From Saccharicrinis sp050589685 (GTDB lineage: Bacteria > Bacteroidota > Bacteroidia > Bacteroidales > Marinilabiliaceae): a stretch of 64,000 nt of DNA. Location: assembly GCF_050589685.1 (NCBI RefSeq), contig NZ_JBNGOS010000008.1:131475-195474 (forward strand), written 5' to 3'. The notes under the pieces are model-generated. The model was given only the letters and a program-made list of their open reading frames with translations. It ran no database searches and was not told the DNA's origin. This document shows, piece by piece, positions 9,420 through 17,499 of the stretch. Within the stretch, counting starts at the first letter, position 1, and each line of letters opens with the position of its first letter. The translations under genes and the position numbers were made by a program.

Positions 9420-10748
9420 TCAGGCATCAATACCGTATTTGTGTATTTTATTGTACAAGGTTTTTCTGTCAATCCCTAGAATACGGGCTGCCTTGGCTTT
9501 ATTATACCGGGTCTGTTCCAAGGTTTCTACAATAATTTCTTTCTCTGATTTTTCCTTGGCAGCTTTTAATTGAAGCGGTATATCGGGTTGTTCGAGAGGT
9601 GACTGAATTTCCGGAGGTAATTCCGCCAAAGTTATTTCGTTACTTTTTGCCAGCAGAACCGCTCGTCGGATCACATTACGCAGTTCCCTTAAATTTCCGG
9701 GCCACTCATAGCTCAGGAAAATTTTTACCACCTCAGAACCAAAATAAATATTTTCCTTGTTGAATTCATTGGAGGCCATCTGCAAAAACCGATCGCTATA
9801 CACGGGTATATCTTCTTTTCTATCTCTTAAGGGCAATAGGTTAATGGAGAATTCGTTAAGTCTATGGTATAAATCCTCTCTAAATTTCCCACTAAACGAA
9901 GTCGTCCGCAAATCTTCGTTGGTGGCTGCTATTATCCTGCAATTGATGGGATATTCCTCGTTGCTGCCCAATCGGCGACCTTTACGTTCTTGGATGGCTC
10001 GTAGTAATTTTACCTGCACATCGTAACTCAGGTTTCCGATTTCGTCGAGGAAAATAGTGCCATCCTTAACGTTCTCAAAATGTCCTTCCTTATCGTCCAA
10101 AGCACCCGTAAACGAACCTTTTTTATGTCCGAAGAGTTCGCTGGAGGCAATGTCGGTATGTAAGGCGCCGCAATCCACTGCCACAAAGGGCTTTATGCTT
10201 CTGTGGCTAAGTTCGTGAATACGCTGGGCCACAAACTCCTTACCAACACCACTTTCGCCCAACACCAATACGGAAAGTTCGGTGCCAGCTATTAATTCAA
10301 TTTGTTGGTCTATTTGTTCCGCAAATCGGCTAACGCCCTTAATGTAATTTGAAACAGGAGCCAGTACGGGCTTATTGGCTTCGGAAGTAGTTTTAGCGAT
10401 ACCTCTTTTAATGACGTGTAATAGCTCATCGGGATTAACAGGTTTGGCAATATACTCGAATGCCCCCAGTTTTATAGCGTTTACAGCTACTCTAATATCG
10501 GAATAGGCGGTAATGAGTACCACGGGAGTTTTAAGATCTTTCTTCCTGACTTCGGGAATTAAATCCAATCCTGTACCGCTGTCTAACCTATAGTCGGTTA
10601 AAACCAAGTCGAATGATGAAGTCTTTATAGCATCCAGTGCGGAGCTGAAACTACTCACAAAAACGGTTTCGAAGCTTTTTCTTTTCAGAAAGCCTTCGAT
10701 CATCAATCCAAAGGAAGTGTCGTCATCAACAATTAAAATCTTTGCCAT
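9420..10748 (-). CDS. Sigma-54-dependent response regulator, NtrC family
   Basis: A 442-residue three-domain regulator. The N-terminal receiver has DDD and the phospho-acceptor Asp in LVLTDYRLDSG (about residue 53). The AAA+ domain has Walker A GESGVGKE, the sigma-54 contact loop written GSFTGA instead of GAFTGA, Walker B IFLDEIG and the arginine finger region. The C-terminus is a Fis-type helix-turn-helix (KAKAARILGIDRKTLYNKI). It activates sigma-54 promoters by ATP-driven remodelling. Its gene converges on the hybrid kinase, so the two probably form one phosphorelay. Targets cannot be read from the window. Confidence 0.95.
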   Translation of the reverse strand: MAKILIVDDDTSFGLMIEGFLKRKSFETVFVSSFSSALDAIKTSSFDLVLTDYRLDSGTGLDLIPEVRKKDLKTPVVLITAYSDIRVAVNAIKLGAFEYIAKPVNPDELLHVIKRGIAKTTSEANKPVLAPVSNYIKGVSRFAEQIDQQIELIAGTELSVLVLGESGVGKEFVAQRIHELSHRSIKPFVAVDCGALHTDIASSELFGHKKGSFTGALDDKEGHFENVKDGTIFLDEIGNLSYDVQVKLLRAIQERKGRRLGSNEEYPINCRIIAATNEDLRTTSFSGKFREDLYHRLNEFSINLLPLRDRKEDIPVYSDRFLQMASNEFNKENIYFGSEVVKIFLSYEWPGNLRELRNVIRRAVLLAKSNEITLAELPPEIQSPLEQPDIPLQLKAAKEKSEKEIIVETLEQTRYNKAKAARILGIDRKTLYNKIHKYGIDA

Positions 10749-10991
10749 TACCGAAAATTACAAAAGTTGTTAAATTTATAAAACATCTTTTTGATTATAA
10801 CGAATAACAGGAAATAAATTACTTTTTAATCAAATGCTGGGAGCAGTGAGCAAATCTTCTGGTAGTTTAAAAGATTTTTGTGATTTATTGTCTGAAAGTG
10901 GTTGAGTTATTCATGGTACTTAACTATTTGGGTTTGGAGGCTGATTGTTAAAAAACAAAATAATTATATCATTTAACAGAAAAAATAGGAC
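10749..10991. other. Leader region of the NtrC-type regulator
   Basis: About 240 AT-rich bases between the regulator start and the terminator of the small peptide gene. The regulator promoter should lie here, but I cannot identify it. No gene is seen. Confidence 0.4.
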
Positions 10992-11022
10992 AAAAAAAAG
11001 CGGATCAACGTTTTGATCCGCT
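10992..11022 (-). terminator. Rho-independent terminator of the 51-residue peptide gene
   Basis: On the minus strand a ten-base stem, AGCGGATCAA with TTGATCCGCT (10999-11008 and 11013-11022), with a four-base loop runs into eight T residues. The only gene oriented to use it is the small membrane peptide at 11167-11322. Confidence 0.85.
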
Positions 11023-11073
11023 AGCCTAGAACTACATTTAACTATATATGGTAACAATAGTCTAGAGTTGGGT

Positions 11074-11145
11074 GGTATCGTTTAATTTGTTGTGTGTGTT
11101 GTGTTGTGTGGTGTTGTGTGTGTTGTGTTGCTTGATACCGATACC
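11074..11145. repeat. GT/AC-rich low-complexity tract flanked by an inverted repeat
   Basis: Bases 11088-11133 are an irregular GTGTT/GTGTGT tract. It is flanked by GGTATCG (11074-11080) and CGATACC (11139-11145), which can pair. On the minus strand this is an AC-rich loop between the stop codon of the small peptide gene and its terminator, so it belongs to the 3' untranslated part of that transcript. Confidence 0.7.
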
Positions 11146-11166
11146 TATTGTAATATGAGAAACTTA

Positions 11167-11322
11167 CTAATTCAAATTGTCATAAACCGTAACACCTTGA
11201 CCTTCAGAATATGGATAGGTTACTTCTGGAAGATCTGCTGTTTTAAGCAGAACCAGCCCGATCACTACAACCAAAGAGGTAATTATAAGTGCTGTTAGTT
11301 TATTTATGAATGATTGATCCAT
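11167..11322 (-). CDS. Small single-pass membrane peptide, 51 residues
   Basis: A short frame starting MDQSFINKL. It has one hydrophobic segment (about residues 9-26, rich in I, V, L) and a polar tail of about 25 residues ending YDNLN. I recognise no family. Three things support it as real: a coherent membrane-peptide composition, an A-rich GAAA-containing sequence just before the ATG, and a strong terminator on the same strand 145 bases downstream with no other gene to serve. The segment between stop and terminator is AC-rich. It sits divergently upstream of the BlaI/BlaR1-like operon, whose palindromic operators lie about 240 bases before its start, so shared control is possible. Function unknown. 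Confidence 0.6.
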   Translation of the reverse strand: MDQSFINKLTALIITSLVVVIGLVLLKTADLPEVTYPYSEGQGVTVYDNLN

Positions 11323-11485
11323 TGATCTGTTTCTTTTTTAATTGATATTCGATGACTGTATATGTCAAAAGTGTGCCATAAAAGTGTGTATCGTGGCCTG
11401 TGTTTTCTAAGGTGTTGATATTCAGTATTAAAAAATTGTATAGGATGTTTTCTGTATGATAAAGAATTTGGTTATTCTCAAAAAG

Positions 11486-11524
11486 TGTGGAATAAAGTCC
11501 ACACATTGATTCCTCATAGTGTGG
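11486..11524. repeat. GTGTGG/CCACAC inverted repeats
   Basis: GTGTGGA, then TCCACAC, then GTGTGGA again occur within about 40 bases. Adjacent copies are in opposite orientation, giving two overlapping potential hairpins. They lie between the small peptide gene and the BlaI-like operators, in sequence with no supported gene. A regulatory role is possible but unproven. Confidence 0.4.
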
Positions 11525-11559
11525 AAATTTCCTATAGGTACCTACTGTTAATACTAGCA

Positions 11560-11619
11560 ATAACTTAATAATAAGTTATAAAACGTAAAAATAAGTTGCA
11601 TAACTTAAATATAAGTTGT
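11560..11619 (+). promoter_or_regulatory. Three phased palindromic operators for the BlaI/BlaR1-like operon
   Basis: Three 16-base palindromes start at 11562, 11582 and 11602, an exact 20-base period. They read AACTTAATAATAAGTT, AACGTAAAAATAAGTT and AACTTAAATATAAGTT. The right half TAAGTT is invariant; the middle copy has one change in its left half. The third copy abuts a TAAGTTTG -7 element (11619-11626), and a GTTG resembling -33 lies between copies two and three, so bound repressor would cover the promoter. BlaI/MecI dimers bind such palindromes, and the gene 30 bases downstream is one. Confidence 0.75.
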
Positions 11620-11626
11620 AAGTTTG
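11619..11626 (+). promoter_or_regulatory. -7 promoter element of the BlaI/BlaR1-like operon
   Basis: TAAGTTTG matches TAnnTTTG. GTTG at 11595-11598, 20 bases upstream, can serve as -33. The start codon at 11656 is 29 bases downstream. Confidence 0.55.
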
Positions 11627-11655
11627 AATTGCTGATTAACTAACTTGGTGTTTAG

Positions 11656-12030
11656 ATGGTAAATTTAACAAAAGCAGAAGAAAAAATAATGAAGCTACTT
11701 TGGGAGCTTAAAAAAGGATTTATTAAAGATATTCTTGAAAAGTTTCCTGATCCAAAGCCTCCTTATAATAGCGTTTCAACCATTGTAAGGGTTTTGGTAA
11801 AAAAGGAAATAGTGGGATTTAATAAGTATGGAGGTACATACGAATATTATCCGCTTATCTCGAAAGATGAATATAGAAAAGGTCAGTTAGGCAATTTGGT
11901 TAACGGATATTTCAATAATTCTCTGTCACAAGTTGTCAATTTTTTCTCTGAAAGTAAAAACGTAAAAATCGATGAAGTAGATGAAGCAATAAAAATGCTC
12001 GAAGAACTTAAAAAGAAAAAAAATGGCTAG
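11656..12030 (+). CDS. BlaI/MecI-family transcriptional repressor
   Basis: A 124-residue winged-helix repressor of the BlaI/MecI/CopY family. MVNLTKAEEKIMKLLWEL is the family N-terminus, and NSVSTIVRVLVKKEIVGF is the recognition helix and wing region. The C-terminal helices form the dimerisation and protease-sensitive part. In classic systems such repressors are inactivated by a BlaR1/MecR1 sensor protease, and here one follows directly, overlapping by eight bases. Three phased palindromes overlap its promoter, consistent with autorepression. No beta-lactamase is nearby, so the regulated process is probably envelope-related rather than a resistance gene; that is inference. Confidence 0.92.
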   Translation: MVNLTKAEEKIMKLLWELKKGFIKDILEKFPDPKPPYNSVSTIVRVLVKKEIVGFNKYGGTYEYYPLISKDEYRKGQLGNLVNGYFNNSLSQVVNFFSESKNVKIDEVDEAIKMLEELKKKKNG

Positions 12031-13690
12031 TTTCCTTTTGTACTTGTTTGAATCGGGCTTATGCCTGACATTGTTTTACTTGGGGTATGTTGTTTTCTTT
12101 CGTAAAGAAACCTATTTTACCTTTAATCGTTTTTACCTGTTGGCTTCTATGGTATTGGCTTTGCTTATGCCGTTAATCCCTATACAGGTAAATGCCAATG
12201 AAACAGAGTACATCGGAGAGGCGCTTACAAAAGTTGAAGCCTTTAGAAACTATTATGAGGAGTTTGTTTATTATTTCGATGTGGAATACGACGCTCCTGT
12301 AATTGATAATTCAGAGGAACAATTGGTTTCTCAAAAACTATATTTTAACAGAGTTGGTTCTTCAGTAAACATCATTAAACTAATATTTTATTTATATATC
12401 GCAGGTCTGCTATTCTTTGGTTTACGACTTGTATTTCTTCTTTATCACTTATTCAGGTATATTCGACAAAACCAGGTTAGTAATAACGATGGGTTTTCTG
12501 TGGTGTCAATAAAAGAAGAAGCACCGTCCTTCTCCTTTTTAAAATGGATTTTTGTTAATAAAGATAATCTTAAACCAGAAGAATTAAAGCAGGTAGTGGC
12601 GCATGAAAAAGTTCATGTGCAGTATAAACATTCGGTGGATTTGATACTGGCGCATATTATTACAATGTTTCAATGGTTTAATCCGCTTACATGGCGCATA
12701 CAGAAATCGATTAAAACATGTCACGAGTATATTGCCGACAGACAGGTGATTAAGCAAGGACACGAATTATTCGATTATCAGTCTCTCTTACTGAGTCAGT
12801 TAATCAGCATTCGCTCAGTTGAGCTGGTAAACAATTTTAATTTATTATCCATTAAAAAAAGAATTGCCATGATGAACAAAATAAAATCGGGAAGAATAGC
12901 TAAACTAAAAGCTGTTTTGGTTATTCCAATTATATCGCTTGCATTTATGTTTTTTGCAAACTGTACGGAATCTTTAAAAGATTCAAATGATCTTAAGAAT
13001 GGTGGTTCAGCCGTTTTAAAATCGATTACGGTAGATCTTCCAAGCACTAATGAAGTTAAAGAGTATGATGAAAATTTTATCCTATGCACTTTAACTCTAA
13101 GCAAGGAAGGCTTTTATTACAACGACACAAAACACGATTTAAATAAAGTAGATGAACTTGTTGCTTCCATCGATTTATCGGAAAATAAAGAAAAAGGCAA
13201 TAAAATGACCGTTTTGTTAAACGTTGACAAGTCGGTTAAAGTAGGAGATGTAGAAAAAGTAAAACAAGCTCTACGAAATCATGATATTCTAAAAATTGGT
13301 TATTTATCTAAAGGAGATACTCCAAAAGCTTTATTTATGCTTTTACCGCCTAAAGAGGCAGAACATATTGATGAAAACCTGGTGGTTGAACTATTTACTA
13401 TAAATCACACTGAAAAGCTTGATGTGAAGAAAGTGTCACAGGATTTAAGTAAGTATTACTACGATCACAATAAATGCATTATTTTATACAAGTTCGAAGA
13501 TCATATTACCTATGAGGATTATGTAGAGGTGGTTGATATGGTATTTAATACTGTAAAGAATATGCGTCGTGCAGAAGCTAAAAAAGACGGTAAAGATTAC
13601 GATTCCTTATCTAATGAAGATCAAAAAGTGTATCGTAAAAAATATCCTATTAGATTAACACAAAAGGGTATTCATGGAGTAAGACCATGA
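12023..13690 (+). CDS. M56-family BlaR1/MecR1-like membrane metalloprotease
   Basis: A 555-residue membrane protein. It has hydrophobic segments near residues 4-24, 35-55, about 118-143 and 292-312. The zinc motif HEKVH sits in a cytoplasmic VVAHEKVHVQYKHS segment with a downstream glutamate in CHEYIAD, as in M56 peptidases. Beyond the last membrane segment lies a periplasmic domain of about 240 residues. It lacks the penicillin-binding serine motifs of true BlaR1, so it probably senses something else. The start overlaps the repressor gene by eight bases, so the pair is translationally coupled. It presumably cleaves, or triggers cleavage of, the BlaI-like repressor. Confidence 0.9.
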   Translation: MASFLLYLFESGLCLTLFYLGYVVFFRKETYFTFNRFYLLASMVLALLMPLIPIQVNANETEYIGEALTKVEAFRNYYEEFVYYFDVEYDAPVIDNSEEQLVSQKLYFNRVGSSVNIIKLIFYLYIAGLLFFGLRLVFLLYHLFRYIRQNQVSNNDGFSVVSIKEEAPSFSFLKWIFVNKDNLKPEELKQVVAHEKVHVQYKHSVDLILAHIITMFQWFNPLTWRIQKSIKTCHEYIADRQVIKQGHELFDYQSLLLSQLISIRSVELVNNFNLLSIKKRIAMMNKIKSGRIAKLKAVLVIPIISLAFMFFANCTESLKDSNDLKNGGSAVLKSITVDLPSTNEVKEYDENFILCTLTLSKEGFYYNDTKHDLNKVDELVASIDLSENKEKGNKMTVLLNVDKSVKVGDVEKVKQALRNHDILKIGYLSKGDTPKALFMLLPPKEAEHIDENLVVELFTINHTEKLDVKKVSQDLSKYYYDHNKCIILYKFEDHITYEDYVEVVDMVFNTVKNMRRAEAKKDGKDYDSLSNEDQKVYRKKYPIRLTQKGIHGVRP

Positions 13691-13765
13691 AATTGATTTA
13701 AATAATTTCTAGCTAAGGTCGTTAAGTTTATAGCAAAGCAAGCCAATATTAATCGTATTAATGAA

Positions 13766-13806
13766 AACTTTGCGTAATTTGCGTTTAAACTTTGCGTTCT
13801 TAGCGA
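13766..13806. repeat. Degenerate tandem CTTTGCG repeat
   Basis: AACTTTGCGT occurs at 13767 and 13788, with the related AATTTGCGTT between them and TTCTTAGCG after. The repeat lies just upstream of the TatD-like start (13817). Confidence 0.5.
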
Positions 13807-13816
13807 GAAATATTTC

Positions 13817-14461
13817 ATGCTGATAGATATCCATACCCATAACAATTCTGAAGATGCTGATATTGCTATTATCAACCAGTTTGCTTATGATGTCAAACCA
13901 GTCGCTGAAAATCAGCAATATTCATGCGGTATCCACCCATGGTTTATTCAGGAGGATAAAGTTTATATTTGGTTAAAACAGATTGAAGAGCTTTGCCAGG
14001 AAAAGAAAATTGTAGCCATAGGCGAATGTGGATTAGATAAAAACATAAAAAACTTAGAATTCCAGAAAATCGTTTTTAAAGATCAAATAAGGCTTTCGGA
14101 ACAATATAGGCTGCCTGTTATCGTTCACTCCGTTAAAACACATCATATCGTGTCTGAGATAAGAAATAGCAGCCTTGCAAAGCAGCCCTGGATTATTCAT
14201 GGTTATAATGGGTCGTTAGAAACAGCTCAACAATTCGTCAAACAAAATATTTTTATTTCTTTTGGGGAAAATTTAATCAAACACCCCGATAAGTTTCAGA
14301 AGCTTTTAAGCTGCCTGGATTTGGATTTTTTATTGCTCGAAACCGATGATAGCGAAATTTCAATAGCTGATGTTTACAGGCAGGCTGCAAAAAATTTAAG
14401 CATGGATATGGGTTTGCTTGAGAAAAGAATAGAAGCAAATTTTAATAGTGTATTTGGTTAA
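13817..14461 (+). CDS. TatD-family metal-dependent hydrolase
   Basis: A 214-residue TIM-barrel hydrolase. The metal ligand motif HTH follows MLIDI at the N-terminus. GIHPW and AIGECGLD (metal-binding Glu) are standard TatD signatures, then VHSVKTHH and HGYNG supply histidines, and ETDD ends the active site. At 214 residues it is shorter than typical TatD (about 255), like many Bacteroidota members. TatD proteins are 3'-5' DNases or related phosphohydrolases; the substrate here is uncertain. The tcdA start lies one base after its stop, so the two form an operon. Confidence 0.88.
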   Translation: MLIDIHTHNNSEDADIAIINQFAYDVKPVAENQQYSCGIHPWFIQEDKVYIWLKQIEELCQEKKIVAIGECGLDKNIKNLEFQKIVFKDQIRLSEQYRLPVIVHSVKTHHIVSEIRNSSLAKQPWIIHGYNGSLETAQQFVKQNIFISFGENLIKHPDKFQKLLSCLDLDFLLLETDDSEISIADVYRQAAKNLSMDMGLLEKRIEANFNSVFG

Positions 14462-14462
14462 G

Positions 14463-15176
14463 ATGAACTGGTTAGAGAGAACAGAACTGCTTATAGGTCA
14501 GGATAAAATTAAAGAGTTATCGGAAAAAAATGTGTTGGTAGTCGGGCTTGGTGGCGTTGGTGCTTTTGCCGCTGAAATGATTGCCAGGGCAGGGATTGGA
14601 AAAATGACCATTATTGACGGTGATACAATTAACGAGAGTAATAGGAACCGACAGTTGCCGGCACTTTGCAGTACTCTGGGCATGTCAAAAGCCCAAGTGT
14701 TGGAAGCCAGACTATTAGATATTAACCCCAGTTTAAAACTTACTGCTATTGCGCGATTCATAGATGAACATTCTTTTGAGGAGCTATTAGAGAACGACTT
14801 TGATTATGTGGTGGATGCCATTGATACCCTTTCACCGAAGGTAGCATTGATTCGTGCTTCGGTTCAACAACAAATTCCTATTGTTTCATCCATGGGAGCA
14901 GGAGGTAAATTCGATCCTTCACAAGTAGAGATCACCGATATTTCAAATTCTAAGTATTGTAATTTGGCACGTATGGTGCGCAAGCGTATTTACAAAGATG
15001 GCATCAGGAAGGGTGTGCCCGTTGTTTATTCTCCCGAAATGGTGCCCAAGGAATACATCATTAAAACGGAAGGTGAAAGGAATAAAAAGACAACGGTTGG
15101 GACCATCTCGTATATGCCCGCGATTTTTGGTTGTTTTGCAGCCAGCAAGGTTATCAAGGATTTGGCAGGGAAATAG
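14463..15176 (+). CDS. tcdA: tRNA threonylcarbamoyladenosine dehydratase
   Basis: An E1-like ATP-dependent enzyme, 237 residues, converting t6A at tRNA position 37 to cyclic ct6A. The nucleotide-binding GLGGVGAFAAEMIARAGIG, the metal and ATP segment DGDTINESNRNRQ, and VDAIDTLSPKVALI all match TcdA/CsdL. The C-terminal GTISYMPAIFG is also typical. I start it at ATG 14463, one base after the TatD-like stop; the longer frame would add five odd residues and overlap that gene. Repeat material with no gene follows. Confidence 0.92.
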   Translation: MNWLERTELLIGQDKIKELSEKNVLVVGLGGVGAFAAEMIARAGIGKMTIIDGDTINESNRNRQLPALCSTLGMSKAQVLEARLLDINPSLKLTAIARFIDEHSFEELLENDFDYVVDAIDTLSPKVALIRASVQQQIPIVSSMGAGGKFDPSQVEITDISNSKYCNLARMVRKRIYKDGIRKGVPVVYSPEMVPKEYIIKTEGERNKKTTVGTISYMPAIFGCFAASKVIKDLAGK

Positions 15177-15319
15177 AGGTTAAACCCGGATGATGTATTA
15201 GAGGTAAGTAATGAGTATTTAAAATACCATAAAAATCGGGGTTACTGAAACGAGGCATAGTACCGCTGCGGTGAGTTGAAGCAAGTTAGTGAAACGCCTT
15301 GTTTTGAAGTAGTTGATTT
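15177..15319 (+). repeat. Interspersed repeat, module 1 (copy A)
   Basis: About 140 bases similar to 50246-50370. Shared blocks in the same order are AACCCGGAT, AGAG, GTAATGAGTA, CTGAAACGA, CGGT, TTGAA, AGTGAAACG and CTTGTTTTGAA. The same CTTGTTTTGAA end recurs in reverse at the right edge of the window. It is non-coding. Confidence 0.75.
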
Positions 15320-15453
15320 ACACAGCAGGATTTCTGATGCATATTCGGGGTTATACCGAGATCTGTCATTAGGCATTCGAAAAATTCCTTAATAATCGCA
15401 GGCATCAGCTGTATCGAGGGAATCCCGATTTAAAAAATCTTACATTGCTGTGT
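15320..15453 (-). repeat. MITE-like interspersed repeat, module 2 (copy A)
   Basis: A 134-base element bounded by ACACAGCA and its inverse TGCTGTGT. Its minus strand aligns over about 100 bases with 55853-55950 on the plus strand, sharing ACACAGCAATGTAAG, ATCGGGAT, CCTCGAT, GCTGATGCC, TTAAGG and CCTAATGAC. It has no coding capacity. The terminal inverted repeats suggest a miniature mobile element. Confidence 0.75.
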
Positions 15454-15520
15454 TTCGGTAATGTTTAGGTTTTGATCATCGAATTGGCCTTTTGGTGAGG
15501 TTTGATGACAATTTTGGGTT

Positions 15521-15550
15521 AAAAAAAAGGCTCCACTGCGTGTGAAGCCC
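15521..15550 (-). terminator. Rho-independent terminator after the S41 protease
   Basis: On the minus strand, GGCTTCAC pairs with GTGGAGCC (one G-U pair) and is followed by eight T residues. It lies 28 bases beyond the protease stop codon. Confidence 0.85.
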
Positions 15551-15577
15551 TTTGAATATTTTATTTCAATTATTTAT

Positions 15578-17293
15578 TTACTTCATACTTCTTTTGTCGC
15601 CGGCGTGGCTTAATACAGTACCGTTTAAAATACCGCTATATTTAGTTTCATCACCCAACAATTCAAGCGCTTTTTCCAACTCTTCATCGTTTTGCAAGGA
15701 GAATTTTATGGCCCCTTTTTGGTAATAATATCTTTTTACAATCTCGTTACCCAATAACTCACTAACCTCAGATTTAAAGATATTTAAGTCTTTTTGAACA
15801 TCTAATGTCAACAGTTTCTCGAGTTGTTCGAATTCGGTTTTTGACTTTTCGTAGTAATCTTCCTTTTGGGCCGTTTCCTTTAGCTCCTTTAAAGCTTCTT
15901 GTGTTGCCGATTTATATTTAAAGTCTTTTTTCGCAGCTACGAATTGCTTGAATTCTTCAAATATTTCATTCGATATTTTAAAGTTTTCAGGTTTAGCAAT
16001 CTCATCATGTTTTAAAACAAATTCGGTAGCGTAGTTAAAAAACATGTTCTGTGCTACAAGTGCATAGGCAATGTTGCCATATTTTTGGGGTTCAACCTTA
16101 ATGTCAGGCGAAACACCGCCCCCATCATAAACAGAACGGCCACCAAAGGTCTTAAATTCCGTAATCAATGAATCGGGAATTAACCCAACACTACCGTCCT
16201 CGTTTCGATGGCTGTAATCAACTGCCTGAATGCACCGACCGCTGGGTATGTAATATTTGGCTGTGGTAACTTTAAGCTTGGCATTGTACGACAACGGGCG
16301 TGTGGTTTGAACCAGTCCTTTACCAAATGAGCGCTGTCCAATTAAAACCCCTCTATCCATATCCTGAATGCTACCTGCAACAATCTCTGATGCCGAAGCG
16401 GAACCTCGGCTTATTAGGACAACCATCGGGCTAATTGTGTCAATAGGTTCCGAAGTAGCACGATATACTTTATCCCACTGACTTACTTTACCGCGTGTAG
16501 AAACCACTTCGCTTCCTTTTTTCACAAATAAGTTTACAATCTTAACAGCATCGTCCAACAAACCGCCCGGGTTTCCTCTTAAATCAAGCACAAAGCTTTC
16601 GGCACCGTGGTTCTCTTTTAAATCCATAAGTGCTTTAGCTACCTGTTTTGAACAGCTTTGTGTAAAGTTATTCAGGATAATTAATCCTGTTTTGTCGGAA
16701 ACCATTCCGTAATATGGAACTGGATTGATGGAAATCTTTTTGCGGATCAATTCTATGGTCACTGGTTTGTTTTGGCCGGGACGATCAATCTTCAGTTTAA
16801 GCGGTGTGTTGGCCGGACCTTTCAGCATATCGCTTACCTCGGAACTGGATTTTCCAACCACATTCACATCGTTGACCTCCACTAATTTATCGCCCGCTTT
16901 TAGACCCGCTAATTGAGCGGGAAAACCCTCGTATGGTTCTGCAATAACAATGTAATCGCCTTGTCTGGAAATCAGGGAACCCATACCTCCATATTCGCCT
17001 GTTGTCATAAACTTAAAATCCTCCATATCATCCTCGGGGATATAAGTTGTGTACGGATCAAGCGATTCAAGCATTTCATCAATGCCTTTTTTAATCAGTT
17101 TTTCCGGGTTGGTTTCGTCCACATAATAACTGTTCAACTCACGAAAAAGAGTATAAAAGATATCGAGGTTCTTAACGATGGAGAAGTTACGGTTATCGTC
17201 GTTGTTAAAGCCTACCAATCCCACCGAAACAACCAAAACAATCAGTGTTCCGCTTATCCACCTAAGTCGGCTTTGTTTATTAAAAATACTCAT
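15578..17293 (-). CDS. S41-family C-terminal processing protease (CtpA/Prc type)
   Basis: A 571-residue periplasmic protease. A signal anchor near residues 9-30 (WISGTLIVLVVSVGLVGF) is followed by a PDZ domain, with GEYGGMGSLI before it and GFPAQLAGLKAGDKLVEVND inside it. The S41 peptidase core carries the Ser/Lys dyad: serine in SRGSASASEIVAG and lysine in GQRSFGKGLVQ. The C-terminal extension of about 170 charged residues is common in Bacteroidota homologues. Start ATG 17293 is preferred over the ATG six codons earlier, because MSIFNKQSRLRW leads directly to the anchor. A terminator follows. Confidence 0.92.
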   Translation of the reverse strand: MSIFNKQSRLRWISGTLIVLVVSVGLVGFNNDDNRNFSIVKNLDIFYTLFRELNSYYVDETNPEKLIKKGIDEMLESLDPYTTYIPEDDMEDFKFMTTGEYGGMGSLISRQGDYIVIAEPYEGFPAQLAGLKAGDKLVEVNDVNVVGKSSSEVSDMLKGPANTPLKLKIDRPGQNKPVTIELIRKKISINPVPYYGMVSDKTGLIILNNFTQSCSKQVAKALMDLKENHGAESFVLDLRGNPGGLLDDAVKIVNLFVKKGSEVVSTRGKVSQWDKVYRATSEPIDTISPMVVLISRGSASASEIVAGSIQDMDRGVLIGQRSFGKGLVQTTRPLSYNAKLKVTTAKYYIPSGRCIQAVDYSHRNEDGSVGLIPDSLITEFKTFGGRSVYDGGGVSPDIKVEPQKYGNIAYALVAQNMFFNYATEFVLKHDEIAKPENFKISNEIFEEFKQFVAAKKDFKYKSATQEALKELKETAQKEDYYEKSKTEFEQLEKLLTLDVQKDLNIFKSEVSELLGNEIVKRYYYQKGAIKFSLQNDEELEKALELLGDETKYSGILNGTVLSHAGDKRSMK

Positions 17294-17499
17294 CTGTTTA
17301 AAATTTAACAAAACTCTAATAACCAGTGCAATTTTCAGTCATGCTCCTCCCGCTCTGACGGTACGACCTGTTCCGAACTTGATTTGGAAGGGTATATAAC
17401 CTAATTATTTGCTCCGGCCATGCCGGTTTCATGTTTTAAATATTAATCTGCTATATCGTCTTTTCTGTATGAAAGAATACCCCGATATAACAATTTTTC

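Noticed and set aside
11092..11298. A plus-strand frame starting in the GTGTT tract
   Set aside because: Its first part is translated low-complexity DNA and it overlaps the better supported 51-residue peptide gene on the other strand.
11300..11560. An 86-codon minus-strand frame between the small peptide gene and the BlaI operators
   Set aside because: It overlaps the start of the small peptide gene, covers inverted repeats, and resembles no protein.
11656..13690. Beta-lactam resistance operon
   Set aside because: The sensor lacks penicillin-binding motifs and no beta-lactamase or resistance PBP gene is present.
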